Assembly (NCBI GenBank): GCA_034670405.1
Contig: JAXDDX010000047.1
Span: forward strand, 1,000,001-1,064,000
DNA from: Hoplostethus atlanticus
Lineage: Eukaryota > Chordata > Actinopteri > Trachichthyiformes > Trachichthyidae
Length of the DNA: 64,000 bases
Direction: 5' to 3'
Under the pieces are notes generated by a model, which saw only the letters and a program-made list of their open reading frames with translations, was not told the DNA's origin and made no database searches. This document shows positions 39,505 to 51,145 of this stretch, piece after piece. The first letter of the stretch is position 1; every line of letters begins with the position of its first letter. Made by a program: the position numbers and the translations under genes.

Positions 39505-40504
39505 TGTAACAAATGATCTACTGGGGACACATGGATGATTTCGGTGTCTATGGTCTCATCACAAGTTGACCAACGGGTCAATCTCCCAGAATTCCTTTAA
39601 GTATATAAGAAAGATTCATTTCTATTTTATATTCATCTTCATAAGATCCGTAACATTCATTTCCCCCCTGAAATAAAACCTGATGTCTTCACTAGTCCTA
39701 GTTCACTAGTCTGTAGTATTATTTTAGTGTGAAGTGTTAAGTCACCTGCTATCCTTAAAATAGCAGTTTGTTTAACACCGTGTTAGTGGAAGGTGTCATG
39801 TATTTAACACACGTAACAAAGATATCTGTCACCAAAATCAGCTCTCAGCGGTAGCCATGTTGTCTGAGGCGGCCAGACGGTGCGACCCTGACACGGTGAT
39901 AGAAGTGCTGCTGGTACATCTCACATTAATTCTGTCACTTGCTAAATATTTCTCTCCTTTTTCTTCGTCTCTCGGCGCCTCTCAAGTCAGGAGGCGTCTT
40001 TTCATCTGGAAATGCCGGCGTGGAGCATATTGTCACCGGCTGTTCTTCCTCCTCTCTCCTCGTCTCTCTCACCGCGGCGCTCCGACAGGCGGTCCCAGTA
40101 TTATACTCCAGGTCAGGACTAATGAGTCGGTTCGGAACATTTTCTCATATTTATCGAGATGAACCCGCTGAACTGCTGCTGCCTCTGCAAACTTCTCACT
40201 GATTCAGTTTGTTGTGTCGAGTTTTAGTTCGCTCTCACTCAGACTCACTCAGACTCAAACTGACACTCGGGCCCTGGACTCCAAATTCGGATTCGCCTTC
40301 AAAAAAAAATCATAGGAATTTGAAATTTTGGACATTTTGTTTAACGAAAATAATGATGAATGAATGCCTGCAATGTCCTGGGTTTACATCCGGCCTTGGA
40401 CCTCTGTTGTCATCATCCTCGCTGTCTTCACTATCAAATAAAAGCTAAAACAAATGCAATAACAAAGTAGGGAGAGGGGGGAGAGAGAGATTCAGAGTGG
40501 AGTG

Positions 40505-40706
40505 ATGGGGAGATAGAGGAAGAGAGGGCGAGCGAGCAAGAGAACGAAAGGAGAGAGAGAGGAGGATATGGGGAAATAGAGGAAGAGAGGGCGAGCGAGC
40601 AAGAGAAAGAAAGGAGAGAGAGAGGGAGATATGGGGAGATAGAGGAAGAGAGGACGAGCGAGCAAGAGAAAGAAAGGAGAGAGAGAGGGAGATATGGGGA
40701 GATAAA
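40505..40706. repeat. 63-bp purine-rich tandem repeat, just over three copies
   Basis: ATGGGGAGATAGAGGAAGAG followed by GCGAGCGAGCAAGAGAAAG recurs at 40505, 40568 and 40631, with a partial copy at 40694. The period is exactly 63 bases. Confidence 0.93.
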
Positions 40707-42835
40707 GAGTTTCTGCATTCTGCATTTTACTAAATTTGGTATTTGGATGTATTTTCCTCTCAGTTGAACCAGCAGCGTCTCGTACAATAGACTTCCATTG
40801 ACTTTCAATTACTGAACGTGGGCTATAACTGGCCCGATATGGAAATCTTTAAAAGGTTTTAACTGGGGCGGTGAAACGAGATCTGAGGAGGAGGTAATAA
40901 GGGATATATCCCTCCACGTCTCGGGCCGACGGAGAGAGATTTGCTCCCCCTGAAAGTCGCTCGGCTCTTGTTCCAAACCCATTTGGAGATGTAAATTCGC
41001 CACGCTTTTTGTTCTCACAAGTCAAATTCACGACAAATTCCCTTGATGATTTTCCTCTGAAGCGTTCCTCTAACACGCTGATGTGTTGCTCGTAGGTAAT
41101 GTGCAGCTGCGTCTGATCAACCGGAGGCAGGAAGACGTGTTATTTCATCAACAGGGTTTTTATTTGGCTTCCTGTTGTGCCGGCGGCGTACAGTAGCAGC
41201 ATTGTGTTCATTAGTGTACGTACATTAGCGAAGGGATCTAATGGTTTATGGCTACGAGGCCAACAGAAAAGGGCTGTGATGATTTAGGATGATGCTTATT
41301 TTATGGAAATTAAACCGAGGAATGAGCATGGCGCCTTCTCCTCCTCCTCCTCCTCCTCCTAATTTTCTGTCCCACAATTATCTCTGTCGAAACAGATCTG
41401 TGTCCTCTTCCCCCCTCTCCTCCTCCTCCCCTCCATTTCTCTCCATCCCCGTCTCTTGTTGCTGTCAGGATGCATTAGGACTTGTTAACGAGTGACTTGA
41501 ATTAGGATCCCCTGCAGCCCCGTCCAGGTGTGGGTAATGAGGTGGGAAGACGGGGAGATTGGGGCACCTCCTCCGTTTCTCCTCCTCGCTCACCGACTAG
41601 AGGGAGATCAGATTCGGTGTCCATGGGGACCGCGCAGCATCCCTCGTGTCCTTTAAGTCGCGACGCAGCTCCGTTGACATTATTTTGGTGGATAAAATGG
41701 GATTTAGCGAGTGAAAAACATCTCGCTGTAAACAACACGGTGCAGCTGGATCCACGACAACTATGATTTGCCTCGCCTTGATCGTACTCATCCCACGAGG
41801 AGCTCCGTGTGCCGCCGTACTGTACTAATCTAGACAGGCTTAATGAAATGGAAATTGAAGTCGTGAGTTGGTGAAATGCAGTCATGAGTTCTCTTCTCAA
41901 GGCAATCAGTGAGATCTGAGCTCCTGGCGACTGATGGGCTGTGATCTGTTATCGTCCCTGTGGCCTGGCCTCTCACAGACAGGCTAAATAGGTGGTCTCC
42001 CTCCACTGGAGGTGGAAATGAATCTGGCCTCAGATCCCCCTCGCTCCTTTCTGCTCCCTCTAACACCCGGCTTGTCTACCTGTCTACCTATCTAGGCCAT
42101 CTCACTTTGTTTGATGTGAGTGTGTAGCGGATGTGTGTGCGTGTATGTGTGTGTGTACATGTATTGCCACAACCCATTTCCAAAACCAGACAATGATCAA
42201 TTACATTTTTTATTTAATCCAATTACCTCCTACTGTTTGATTCCTCCCCCGGCTGAGTCAGCTGAACGCCGAGGGCCTCCCGTTTCACCCGGCATACATC
42301 ACTGTCCGTCAAGCCACCGTGACTTATTAGGAACAACAGAGGCCCTGACAGAGTGACATCGACACAAATGATGTCCATCTGCCATGTGTGAAAGTTTTGG
42401 GGCAGAACTAGCCTGATTACCATTTCTCCTCGCTGCCTCAGCATGTTTCCGGTCCGGGAGCTCTCGCTGTATAAGTTACCGTGGAGGAGCGGAGACAGAA
42501 ATGTGGCTTTTTCCACACAATGTTCGCCGGTTGTCTTTGCCCTGCCTGCCGGGTTTGTTAAGCTGTCACGCCAGACACATACACGGCTGCTGCTCTCAGC
42601 CGCTGCACTTTTTTTTTTTTTTTATTAAAGCTTTTTTCCCCGGGAAGATAGCGGCGCTCCTACATGGCGGGATTTAGTCTCAAGGCGTTTGGTATCGCTC
42701 GCCACAATGTAGATGTTCGGAAAGCTGTGAACGAAACCCTGGACTGGAAATCTGTTTCCTGGGAATGGCTGCTGTTCAAACATGAAGCCGAAACACAAAG
42801 AAAACATGATGAATGTGAATTGATTCTGCACTTCA
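40707..42835. other. intergenic, no gene seen
   Basis: Unique DNA with a short CTC run (41336-41360) and a T run (42609-42623). No supported coding. Confidence 0.55.
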
Positions 42836-43250
42836 GATCCTCTCACGCTGTTAGAGCCCGTCAGTCTGGGATGTTCAACCTATTCCAGGAGTTATTCTGT
42901 GATGAAGTGTTTTTACTTTCCCTCAAGCTGCCTCGTCTACTTCTACTGCAGTTAGTGATTTCCCAGAATGCCTTTCAACAAACAACAAAGGGAACAAAGA
43001 GAATGTGAACTTTATTTTGTAGGGGTATATAATTATAGCTAGCTAGCCAACTCAGACGCAACATGTCATGTAGCTGCATTGCATTCTGGTCTATCTTGGC
43101 TGCTGTCGCTGAACATTTTTCTGCTGTTAAACTCCATTGCAGCCGCTGGAAATATCTCAACGAGATGCCACACCGTCTACGTTTGGCCAGTTACCCACGG
43201 CTGTAAGAAAAATTCACCACAACAAAACAACAAAATGGGCCCAAGAAATC
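42836..43250 (-). mobile_element. dispersed repeat family A, copy 5 (inverted)
   Basis: This is the reverse orientation of the family. It has CCAGGAGTTATTCTGTGATG, TTTCCCAGAATGCCTTTCAA, TTGCATTCTGGTCTATCTTG and, near 43215-43240, ACAACAAAATGGGCCCA, which is the reverse complement of text near the start of copy 3. Confidence 0.6.
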
Positions 43251-43794
43251 CCATAAACTGTTTTAGGGTATCTTATTACGTTAACTTTGTAATCCTCAGC
43301 CAGGCTCTTTGTCCAGTTTACTACTAACCGTGCATCACTGTGAGGAAATATGTTGCTATGGAAACCAGTCACGCATTTAGAGTGCTTGGAGATGAAAATT
43401 TTGGAGCGATTTGGGACATTTGGGACACTTGGACGCTACATAACCAGTTATCTTCGTACGCACACCGGCGATACCTACCGTCAAAACACAGGCAGGGTTT
43501 GAAGACCGAATTGACAAAATAAGAGCGACAAATTACAACAAGAGCCATCACACACTACAAGCTGAGCTGTCTTGCCGGAGTCTCCTTGGAAGCTGATTGG
43601 ACAGGTTGGATGAGCTCCAGCATGTTGTTGTCAGGGCAGATTGGTCCCCAGTAGCACCTGGTGCTTTGTCTCCACTTTAAACAGCTTCCGTCTTCATAGC
43701 TGGCTCCCGTCCTGACAGCATGCTCCCCCGTGGAAAAGAGAGGAGTGAATTGGTGTCTGCCTTCCTCTCAGGTACATCCTTCACTCCCCCTCTC

Positions 43795-43830
43795 TCCTCC
43801 TCCTCCTCCTCCTCCTCCTCCTCCTCCTCT
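43795..43830. repeat. (CTC)n trinucleotide array
   Basis: About 12 CTC units. A shorter one lies at 41336-41360. Confidence 0.93.
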
Positions 43831-44283
43831 CCACAGCAATCCGCTGCCCACTCAAGCAGCTGTCAAGGTGAGGCGGTTTTACATGGTGAGGCTCCAATGC
43901 CCTTGTCCAATTTCACTTTGGAGTGAAGCTGGGCTGAACATGCCAATCCTGATATTACCAAACAAATTAAATCACGCGGTTGGGTGCGGGGGACAGGGAG
44001 AGGGAGAGGATGGTGGGATGGATGGGTGGAGGAGAGGGAGGGAGGGAGGGAGGGAGGAGGGGAAAGGGCTTGTCAACCTGGATGAGCAGCTCTCCGTCTG
44101 GCCCGATCAGGACGTCCTAGGAGGAGAATCGTTAATTGGCTGAGGATGGAGGGGGGAGCTGGTGGGAGCCGGCCCCGGTGCTGCTGGCCGGCGCCACGAC
44201 AAACCCATGATGGCTGGCAATTAAAAGCCTTATCAGTGATGTAGCAGTCACAGGAGCTGCAGGAAGTAGGAATCCCACCAGTC

Positions 44284-44870
44284 GTGCTTGCAGGAAAAAT
44301 CCACCCTCAAACACTTGATAGTTGATAGTGTATTTTTCTTATTCCCGTGGAAAACATAGAGGACGTCATGTCACATCAGATCAAGATACTTCCAATGCAG
44401 CTATAATGTAATTTAAGGAACATTTTCGATGATCTAAAACATCAACGTCAGGTTTGGAGTCTGTCCCTTTTTGTTCTATAGTAGAAAAACAACATTTTAC
44501 ACCAGGCGGTCAACAATCATGCAGGGAGAAATCCATCATGGAAGAAGAAGAAGAGACACCAATTTCTCCACACAGGCAGATAGACCAAGAATGCAGAAAG
44601 ACATGCCAAAGTAAGGTGCAATTTTGTTTAACGGAACACTTTGTTCAACTGGAAACATTGCTATTGCTATTGCTGTCTCCACTTACACGTATAACCCACA
44701 GCTGAATGGAACAAGTACAGGCCCGTTCTCAGGCGGTTGTCGAAAGTCAATCTGGGAAATGTAGGAAATCACCAACTGAAGTAGAAGTTGACGAGGCAGG
44801 TTGAGGGAAAGTGGATGAAACAAAAAGGTAAAATTACAAAACCTCAGTGACTTATTCCTGCTGCACTATG
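44284..44870 (+). mobile_element. dispersed repeat family A, copy 2
   Basis: It opens GGAAAAATCCACCCTCAAAC and shares TCAACAATCATGCAGGGAGA, GGAAATGTAGGAAATCAC and GGCAGGTTGAGGGAAAGT with the other copies. It has drifted relative to copies 1 and 3 in the middle section. Confidence 0.6.
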
Positions 44871-45345
44871 TAACTCTCTCTCACATAGAAGGGGAGGAAT
44901 TATTTCTCCATTTGTCACAGATGTTTTTTCACCACCTGCAAAAGTTATTTGACTGTTTATGGAACATTTAGGTTGAACTTGATTGAATCTATTAAGAATT
45001 AATGGATGTTTGTTACTAAAAAAGGTATGCATCCTAAGAACATGAGACATAGGAGTGAAACAAAGGATTCTTAGTGATTTCCAACTGGCAACTAAAACAA
45101 GAGCAATACAATATTTATAAAACATATAATAATATAACATATATATTGTACTACACCTAATTAAAATAAATTTTCACAGTGCTAACAGAAAAAAAAACAA
45201 GATAAATAATAAATAGATAAATAAATAAATATAATAAATTACCACCTCAATGATTTACATAAAGACAATATCAAAGATAAGTTAAATAAGAAGATGAAAG
45301 TCAAATAACGGTCGTGACAGACGGACATGCAGGCAATTAATTCCA

Positions 45346-45860
45346 GCAGGGCCGTTTAAATCAACAATATCATAAACGCCCGGGTTGACGGCAGTCGTAG
45401 CGAGGTACCGTCATTCTCCCTGAGCACTTCTAGATCCTTACGCGTAGGTCTGCCATGTCGTAAACCCAAATAGCCGGACACAACTCCAGGCACTTGATGC
45501 AGACTCCTACTGTCCCCAGTAACGACGCAACTGATCACCAGCTCTTGCGCCTCCCGACTTCAACCCAGGGCAGCACTCCTCGGTGTCTTGACCTGTCGCT
45601 AATGTTCGCCGTCTCCACTCCTAGATCCACAGCTGATGCGTCGACGCCGCTCAGTCCTTCGTCCAAGCAATCTCACTGGCGTTCGCCGGACCCCGCTCAT
45701 CGGCAACGTGACTGCTAGCAGTCCAGTGTCCGCATCCTCGGTGCTGCGGCACGAAGTTCCTACACCGCAGAATCATGCCTGCCGAGTCTAACCGGAAAGG
45801 ATCAGCGCGACCATTCAGCTGCCCTGTATGCGCGACCGTCCACGAGAATCATTCACACAA
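45346..45860. other. CpG-rich unique island of unknown nature
   Basis: Directly after AT-rich text (45160-45300, TAAA-type) composition switches to about 55% GC with many CpG dinucleotides. Small frames run on both strands (45356-45538 minus, 45775-46137 plus) without a recognised domain. It could be a mobile element fragment or a regulatory island. Confidence 0.4.
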
Positions 45861-46139
45861 GGTAAAGAAGGTTACCCACAGAATGGATGATCAGTCCAAC
45901 TGGCTGAAACAAGCTCCTGTGTACCGTGATCCAGGAAAGAAGCAGTCCACTAATCACTCTACTCCATGGATCCAATTAAGCCTCCCCCCACCCCTCCCTC
46001 CAGTCCGCCACAAGAGTAACAAGCGTTATTCTGAGTTTGGGGAAATGATCGTCTCATATCGTCTCTATTACAGAGGTAGCCGTTGCATTCGTCTCCCTTC
46101 ATGCATTTACAGTATTCTGCATTTATTCTGCATGTAAGT

Positions 46140-47869
46140 ATTACTGCAGACAATTCTTACAGTCAAACCAAATGAGTATGTTGTAGCACAAAACTCTCAG
46201 CCAACTTGATACCAGATCATCCCTTGTTACTTTCGGTGGTTGAAAAGAGCAAAGTCTGATTTTCCTCCCATGCACTTCCTCTCGGGGATCGAACCAAAGT
46301 GCAGCAGCAGTTCATCTGTGTAGCTTTTGTACTTCTGCTCCACCTAAATTGTTCGCCAGTGCACAGACGGGGTCATTAGATGTACAGCTGGTGGCGTCGG
46401 ACGTCCTGCTGACAGATATTCTTAATTCAAATCCATAATCCGTCACTGGGCCGTTCAGCCGGCTGTGCAGCTTCTTTTGTTCATTTCAGGGCAATAGCGT
46501 TGATAACTGCCAGCAAGTTCCCAGATAGGTAGCGCTGAATCAATGTGTGCAGCGGGAGCAGGAAGGTTCACAATGAGCCACACCGCTCAGCAATCGATTG
46601 CTGTGGACTGTGACGTGCTAAATACGGAAAGGAATCATGCGAGCACCATTCAGCTAGCCGCCGGTGTTATCAGTGCAACGCCTGGTCTCTGATTATCTCT
46701 AATCAGGGAAAGTAAAGGGACCCTGCCTGAAATTGTACCAGCGACAGGAAATGGATGATGTAAGGTAAAGGTGCTGAAAACAAAGCCATGCCAGTTCCAT
46801 CCTATCTCATTGCATTGCCGGACCCTGGCCATCTCCCTCTACAGCTGCAACCGACTGCATGTCACGCTGCATGAGTGCACACGGTGATCGAATGCTTCGT
46901 ACATATATGGAGCGATAACTATAGTCTGCTGCCTGTCACTAAATGCCCTGTAGGCCAGTATGTACGCACGCCGCTGTACGTTTGCACTAGTGTCACCAAG
47001 ACAAACCCCATGTACGTTCAAGTGATTGTGATTGCTTTCTGCGGCGCTGTGTATTTGCAGCGCGGGCAATTAAAATCATAATGGTGGATTTCAGACGGCA
47101 AACAAATGAGCTCAACTCCTCCGAGTGAAAATGCCATTAGACGTCTTAATGGGGCTCTTTCACCGAGCAACAAAGCGAAACCCCTCGTCTGCTAGATGTG
47201 AGATATGTGCTTCCGAGACTGCAGATCGACACGTAATCTCCGTTTGATTAATACTGTTTGTTTACAGGGAAGTACAAAAAGATCCCCCGCCGCACCGAGA
47301 CCTGACACAATGCTACGTATTATTATTAGACGCCGGGCTGCAGACGCCTGATCTTGAGTGATGAATTATACACAGAGAGGAAGTGGATTAGAGGGGGTGG
47401 TACTTCCCTACTGTACCTGCACCTCAACGCCTCTGTTCACTTTACAGATTTGCAATAGCTTCATCCGTGGCCGCGCGGTTCAGCGGTCTCAATGTTGCAG
47501 CCGCCGATCCGTGTAAAGATACGGTGAACAACGGGTGGTGATGTGAGACGACACTTTGCATCGGTGTGAATCGGTATATCGTGTCTATACTGTCATTTGT
47601 CATTACCCAGTGTACAAATGTGACGGGAGGAATATTATGGCAGCTAAGTTGCAATATAAAGCAAGTAGATTGATAGTTGCTGAACCCCCTCCCCCCCCTC
47701 CTTTCCTCCCCCCACCCACCCAATCCTCCACGGGGATGAGATCATTGAAGGGGGAAGATTTCATCATCTGGTCCTGCCAGGATCCATCCCTGCTTGGGTG
47801 TGTCCTCAGAGATCTCTGCTCTCTGCTGAAGCTGCTGATGATCCAGGTCTACACCTCCACTCCCACCGG
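46140..47869. other. intergenic, possible conserved non-coding DNA
   Basis: 46430-46760 and 47040-47290 are unique, lack simple repeats and carry several ATTA cores (CAATTAAAATCATAATGG at 47066-47083). No exon was found. Confidence 0.5.
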
Positions 47870-48050
47870 AGCACATCAATCACCTGCACTCCTCTCATAC
47901 TAGAGGGAGGTGGAGGAGGGAGGGGGTGGGGTGGTGGGGGGGTTGCGGAAGCCATCACCTCCACTCCACTCATGTCAGGCAGAAAGAAAAGGAAGGTGGG
48001 GGTTGGGGGTGCTGCAGCCATCACCTCCACTCCTCTGATATCAGTCGGCA
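47870..48050. repeat. three loosely repeated units of about 65-75 bp
   Basis: ATCACCTGCACTCCTCTCAT, ATCACCTCCACTCCACTCAT and ATCACCTCCACTCCTCTGAT recur about 65-77 bases apart, with G-rich text between. Confidence 0.65.
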
Positions 48051-48099
48051 GACGCCAAGACAATACCCCAGAAGGCAAGCCACGACACATCTCTGGTGG

Positions 48100-48101
<2 letters not shown>

Positions 48102-48134
<33 letters not shown>
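48102..48134. repeat. (GT)n microsatellite
   Basis: About 16 GT units. Confidence 0.95.
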
Positions 48135-48135
<1 letters not shown>

Positions 48136-48749
48136 CTGCTGTTGTGGATTTCATATTTCACCTCATCTCTCTCAAATCGGAACAGACACCTGAGGCGTGA
48201 AATGGATGCCTCTCCCAACAGAGGGCACCGAAAACTTCAAATAAAATCGCTCAAAGGGACTCTGAGCACAACGGCCTCGGCGTGTCTGTCTTTCTGTCTC
48301 GTTCCATTGAGGCGCTGAAATGAAATCTCTCCATCATTTCTTGGCCTTCGCTTGACATGGATCTCCCTCTCGAGTCTGAAGAGGCGTCGGCTCAAAGTGG
48401 CCTGGTGAGGCCGGTTTGACTCTCCGGTCTCTGGCTGGGGAAATGATCCATCCAGAAAGAAAACCCCAGTCTGTAAGATGATAGAGGGACACAGCGAATG
48501 GCGTGATTCTAAGCTCCGCCTCCATGTTGAGAAAAATAAGGGAGGGTGGTTGAACGCCACCAACCAAATCTTTCTGAATCTTCAGTTGTAGCTTGTATGT
48601 TCTCCTTCTCCACCGACCACTTCATGAAAACTGACTTGGGACTAGTGGGAAACGGAAATAAAATAAAATGACAATAATTGCTCACTACATCAACTTAACA
48701 ACTAATGTGACTGCTGACATACTTACCAAGGCCAACTACCGTAACGTCC

Positions 48750-48830
48750 TTAAAGGAAAATCCACCCTCAGACGCTCTTACACTGTTAGATATCACCAGT
48801 CTGTGATGTTCAATATGTCCCTCAACTTCT
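48750..48830 (-). mobile_element. dispersed repeat family A, end fragment
   Basis: It holds TTAAAGGAAAATCCACCCTC followed by CACTGTTAGATATCACCAGTCTGTGATGTTCAA-type text, similar to the start of copy 5. It shows that the other end of the family carries the same TTAAAGGAAAATCCACC terminus, which implies terminal inverted repeats. Confidence 0.45.
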
Positions 48831-49699
48831 ACAAGCTAGCAAAACACATCGAATTTTAGAGAATTGTGAAATGGAGAAAGCAATCTTTCATGCAACTGCA
48901 CTGAATTACCACCGGCATGTCAGACCTGCCATTCAACAAGGACCTAATGAAAATAAAAGTCCCTCAGTGAAACCTTGTTGGCTTGGAGAAGAATGAAGCC
49001 TACCAGCTACTGAACGTGTGAGAAACAGAAAAACAGAGATGGTGTCTAAATGTGACGAGAGAGGCTTTCAGTAGCAGCCAACAGACATAACCTTTGTTTA
49101 CGAGCATGGGAGGCCTGCTGACAGGGTGTGTAAGTCAACAGAGGCTGAGCTCTACTGGCATGCATTAATCAAGCACCGGGGAGGAGAGAGACGCCACGCG
49201 GGGCTTTCAAACCTCGGAGGGTAAGGACGCCAAGGTTATTCCACCTCCAAGAAACAGACATTTCTCCATTAACGTCGACAAATTGGGAACCACGCGGATG
49301 ACGACGATGGCCTTTTTAGCGTCACGGAGAGAGTGGCGTGTTTGGAGTCATTTCACAATAAGAGTTATTACAGCAATAATACCCGAGGGTGTGTTAGTCT
49401 CTGTGATTATGGGGACAACAGTAGATGCAAGGCAAAGCCGAGTCTTATTGGTTGTTATTGCTATTTTACAGTGGATATCAATGCATGTGAAATGTTCCTT
49501 CAAAGTACTATACATACATAATAAAAAGAAAGATTTCTGGCTGCACTATATGGAAATTATCAGCAGTTTTTTTTTCTGATTCTTTGGTTGTAGAATATAC
49601 AACACAACACATAAAGGCACTGTTAGATCCAAACAAAATACAATGAAGTGCATAAAGACCTGCTGCACAAGAAACCAATACAACTTCTGCACTTCTTTT
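48831..49699. other. intergenic flank downstream of trrap
   Basis: Unique DNA between the family A fragment and the candidate trrap 3' end. No converging gene's 3' exon was recognised. Confidence 0.5.
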
Positions 49700-49714
49700 T
49701 TAAAAAAAGAGCAT

Positions 49715-49720
49715 TTTATT
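49715..49720 (-). terminator. trrap: candidate distal poly(A) signal of trrap
   Basis: TTTATT on the plus strand reads AATAAA on the minus strand, about 1.14 kb after the trrap stop codon, in the context TTTTAATAAAATGCTC. This is the most likely main polyadenylation signal. The alternative is the AATAAA at 50231-50226. Confidence 0.55.
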
Positions 49721-50225
49721 AAAACAAAATGCATATTTACAAGGCAAGAGATAATCCTTCAGTTGGAAAAAGAACTGCACCTTTACAAAATGGGGAGCAA
49801 TAGGCATAAAAAACAGCTTGGGAACTCCTTATCTGAATCGTAGTTCTTATAGCTTATTACAGTGTCACTATCACCCTGAAGTCTTCTAAGTCTTACAAGA
49901 CCAACAGAAAATCCTTTGCACAGAACTTTCTGGACACGAGAAAAGAAAAATGTAAAAGGAAAATGGCTTTAGAAGTAGTTCAGACATCGCAATGTAGTAC
50001 AGGCAGCGGGTAGAAAAAAAGAAATCATACAGCATAATCTGATATTCACAGGAGCACAATATTCTACATTCTGTAGGGATAAAAAAGAAGAGCTGCACAA
50101 TTTTCAGTTTAAATAAAAATACAAATTCAAGGTCATTTTGAGAAGAAAAATCAGAGTAGAAACATTGTAACTCCACAGAAACCAATAATCATTATATTTA
50201 ACATTTTCCAACATAATTGCTGCTG

Positions 50226-50231
50226 TTTATT
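50226..50231 (-). terminator. trrap: candidate proximal poly(A) signal of trrap
   Basis: AATAAA on the minus strand, 630 bases after the stop codon. If used, it would give a 3' UTR about half the length of the distal form. Confidence 0.35.
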
Positions 50232-50860
50232 GTGTTGATTGAAATACAACGCCACCAAGGTAGGCCTTTTCCTGAACGGAAAATAACAATATTGGCTTGA
50301 ATGGAGAGCCGATTACGACACCAACTACGACAGTCACACTGTCATTGTGTCATGTTGGAGAAAGGGTGGATGCAGATCAAAGACTGGCATCATCGGTAAA
50401 GTAGTTTTCCCGTCATTTCTCTAGAAAAATAAATAGCCGAGTTTGAGAAGAAATCATAAAATTACGTAAAAGAGTTGCATCAGTCCAGATGTTACTATTA
50501 GGCGTATGATATTAGGAAGCCCTCTTCAAACTAACACACTGACAAACCAGTGAAACGACTTAAAGCCTTTGATTCCACATCTCAGTGTGCTTTCATCAGA
50601 TGTGCACTGGGCTTCTGTTACAGTGACGTGCAACATACAATCACAATACTTGTCTGTGTTTGCCAGATACTTAGTGAAAACAAAAAAAAACCTAACACTT
50701 TTTCTTCCTCCACATCTTATCTCTTCCTTCTTATCTAATCCTTGCACCACTTTGTCATGATCATCATCTTTGCTTTGTCATCGTCTTTTCTCTGCTGTGC
50801 TAAAATCATGATTTATCTTGCTCTCCGTCGGTGAAGCCAGCCCACATCTCGGTCGTCCCC

Positions 50861-51145
50861 TCAGAGCCAGGGGTGCCAGGCGGGGTCCATGCGGCAGAGA
50901 TTGTCCAGGCTGTTCGCTGCAGCCACCAGGGTGTTGACCTTACTCTCCCCTCCCTCGAACTGAGCCAAGTTGTGGAGGCGGGTCATGATGGCCGTGACAG
51001 CCTTCTGCACCAATGAGACCAGCTGCTGGGAGTCCATGTTCTCTGGTTGGCCGGCCGGGGACAGCGGCATGGATGTGTCTTCCTGGGTCTTCTTGTGCCA
51101 GGCGATGATCTCATCGCGAAGGACCGCCTTCAGGATGCCGTCCAC
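50861..51145 (-). CDS. trrap: trrap terminal coding exon with FATC motif and stop
   Basis: This exon has 94 codons plus TGA at 50863-50861. It starts VDGILKAVLRDEIIAWHKKT, passes through PAGQPENMDSQQLVSLVQKA and FEGGESKVNTLVAAANSLDN, and ends LCRMDPAWHPWL. The last 30-odd residues are the FATC motif, a short C-terminal element shared by PI3K-related kinases that packs against the kinase fold. The acceptor AG is at 51147-51146. The first codon GTG is internal, not a start. The middle part (TSMPLSPAGQP) is the least conserved stretch of the exon. Confidence 0.98.
   Translation of the reverse strand: MDGILKAVLRDEIIAWHKKTQEDTSMPLSPAGQPENMDSQQLVSLVQKAVTAIMTRLHNLAQFEGGESKVNTLVAAANSLDNLCRMDPAWHPWL

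Larger units (their letters stand above)
49700..50860 (-). other. trrap: candidate trrap 3' UTR with two AATAAA signals
   Basis: This AT-rich, microsatellite-free stretch follows the stop codon. On the minus strand AATAAA occurs at 50231-50226 and at 49720-49715. The second is followed within 30 bases by an A/T-rich stretch, where cleavage would fall near 49690-49700. The absence of simple repeats over about 1.2 kb stands out from the DNA on its left. The true end cannot be fixed without transcript data. Confidence 0.6.

Noticed and set aside
45775..46137. 120-codon frame with Cys pairs (CPVC)
   Set aside because: There is only one Cys-x2-Cys pair and no further zinc-binding pattern. It remains part of the unexplained CpG-rich island.
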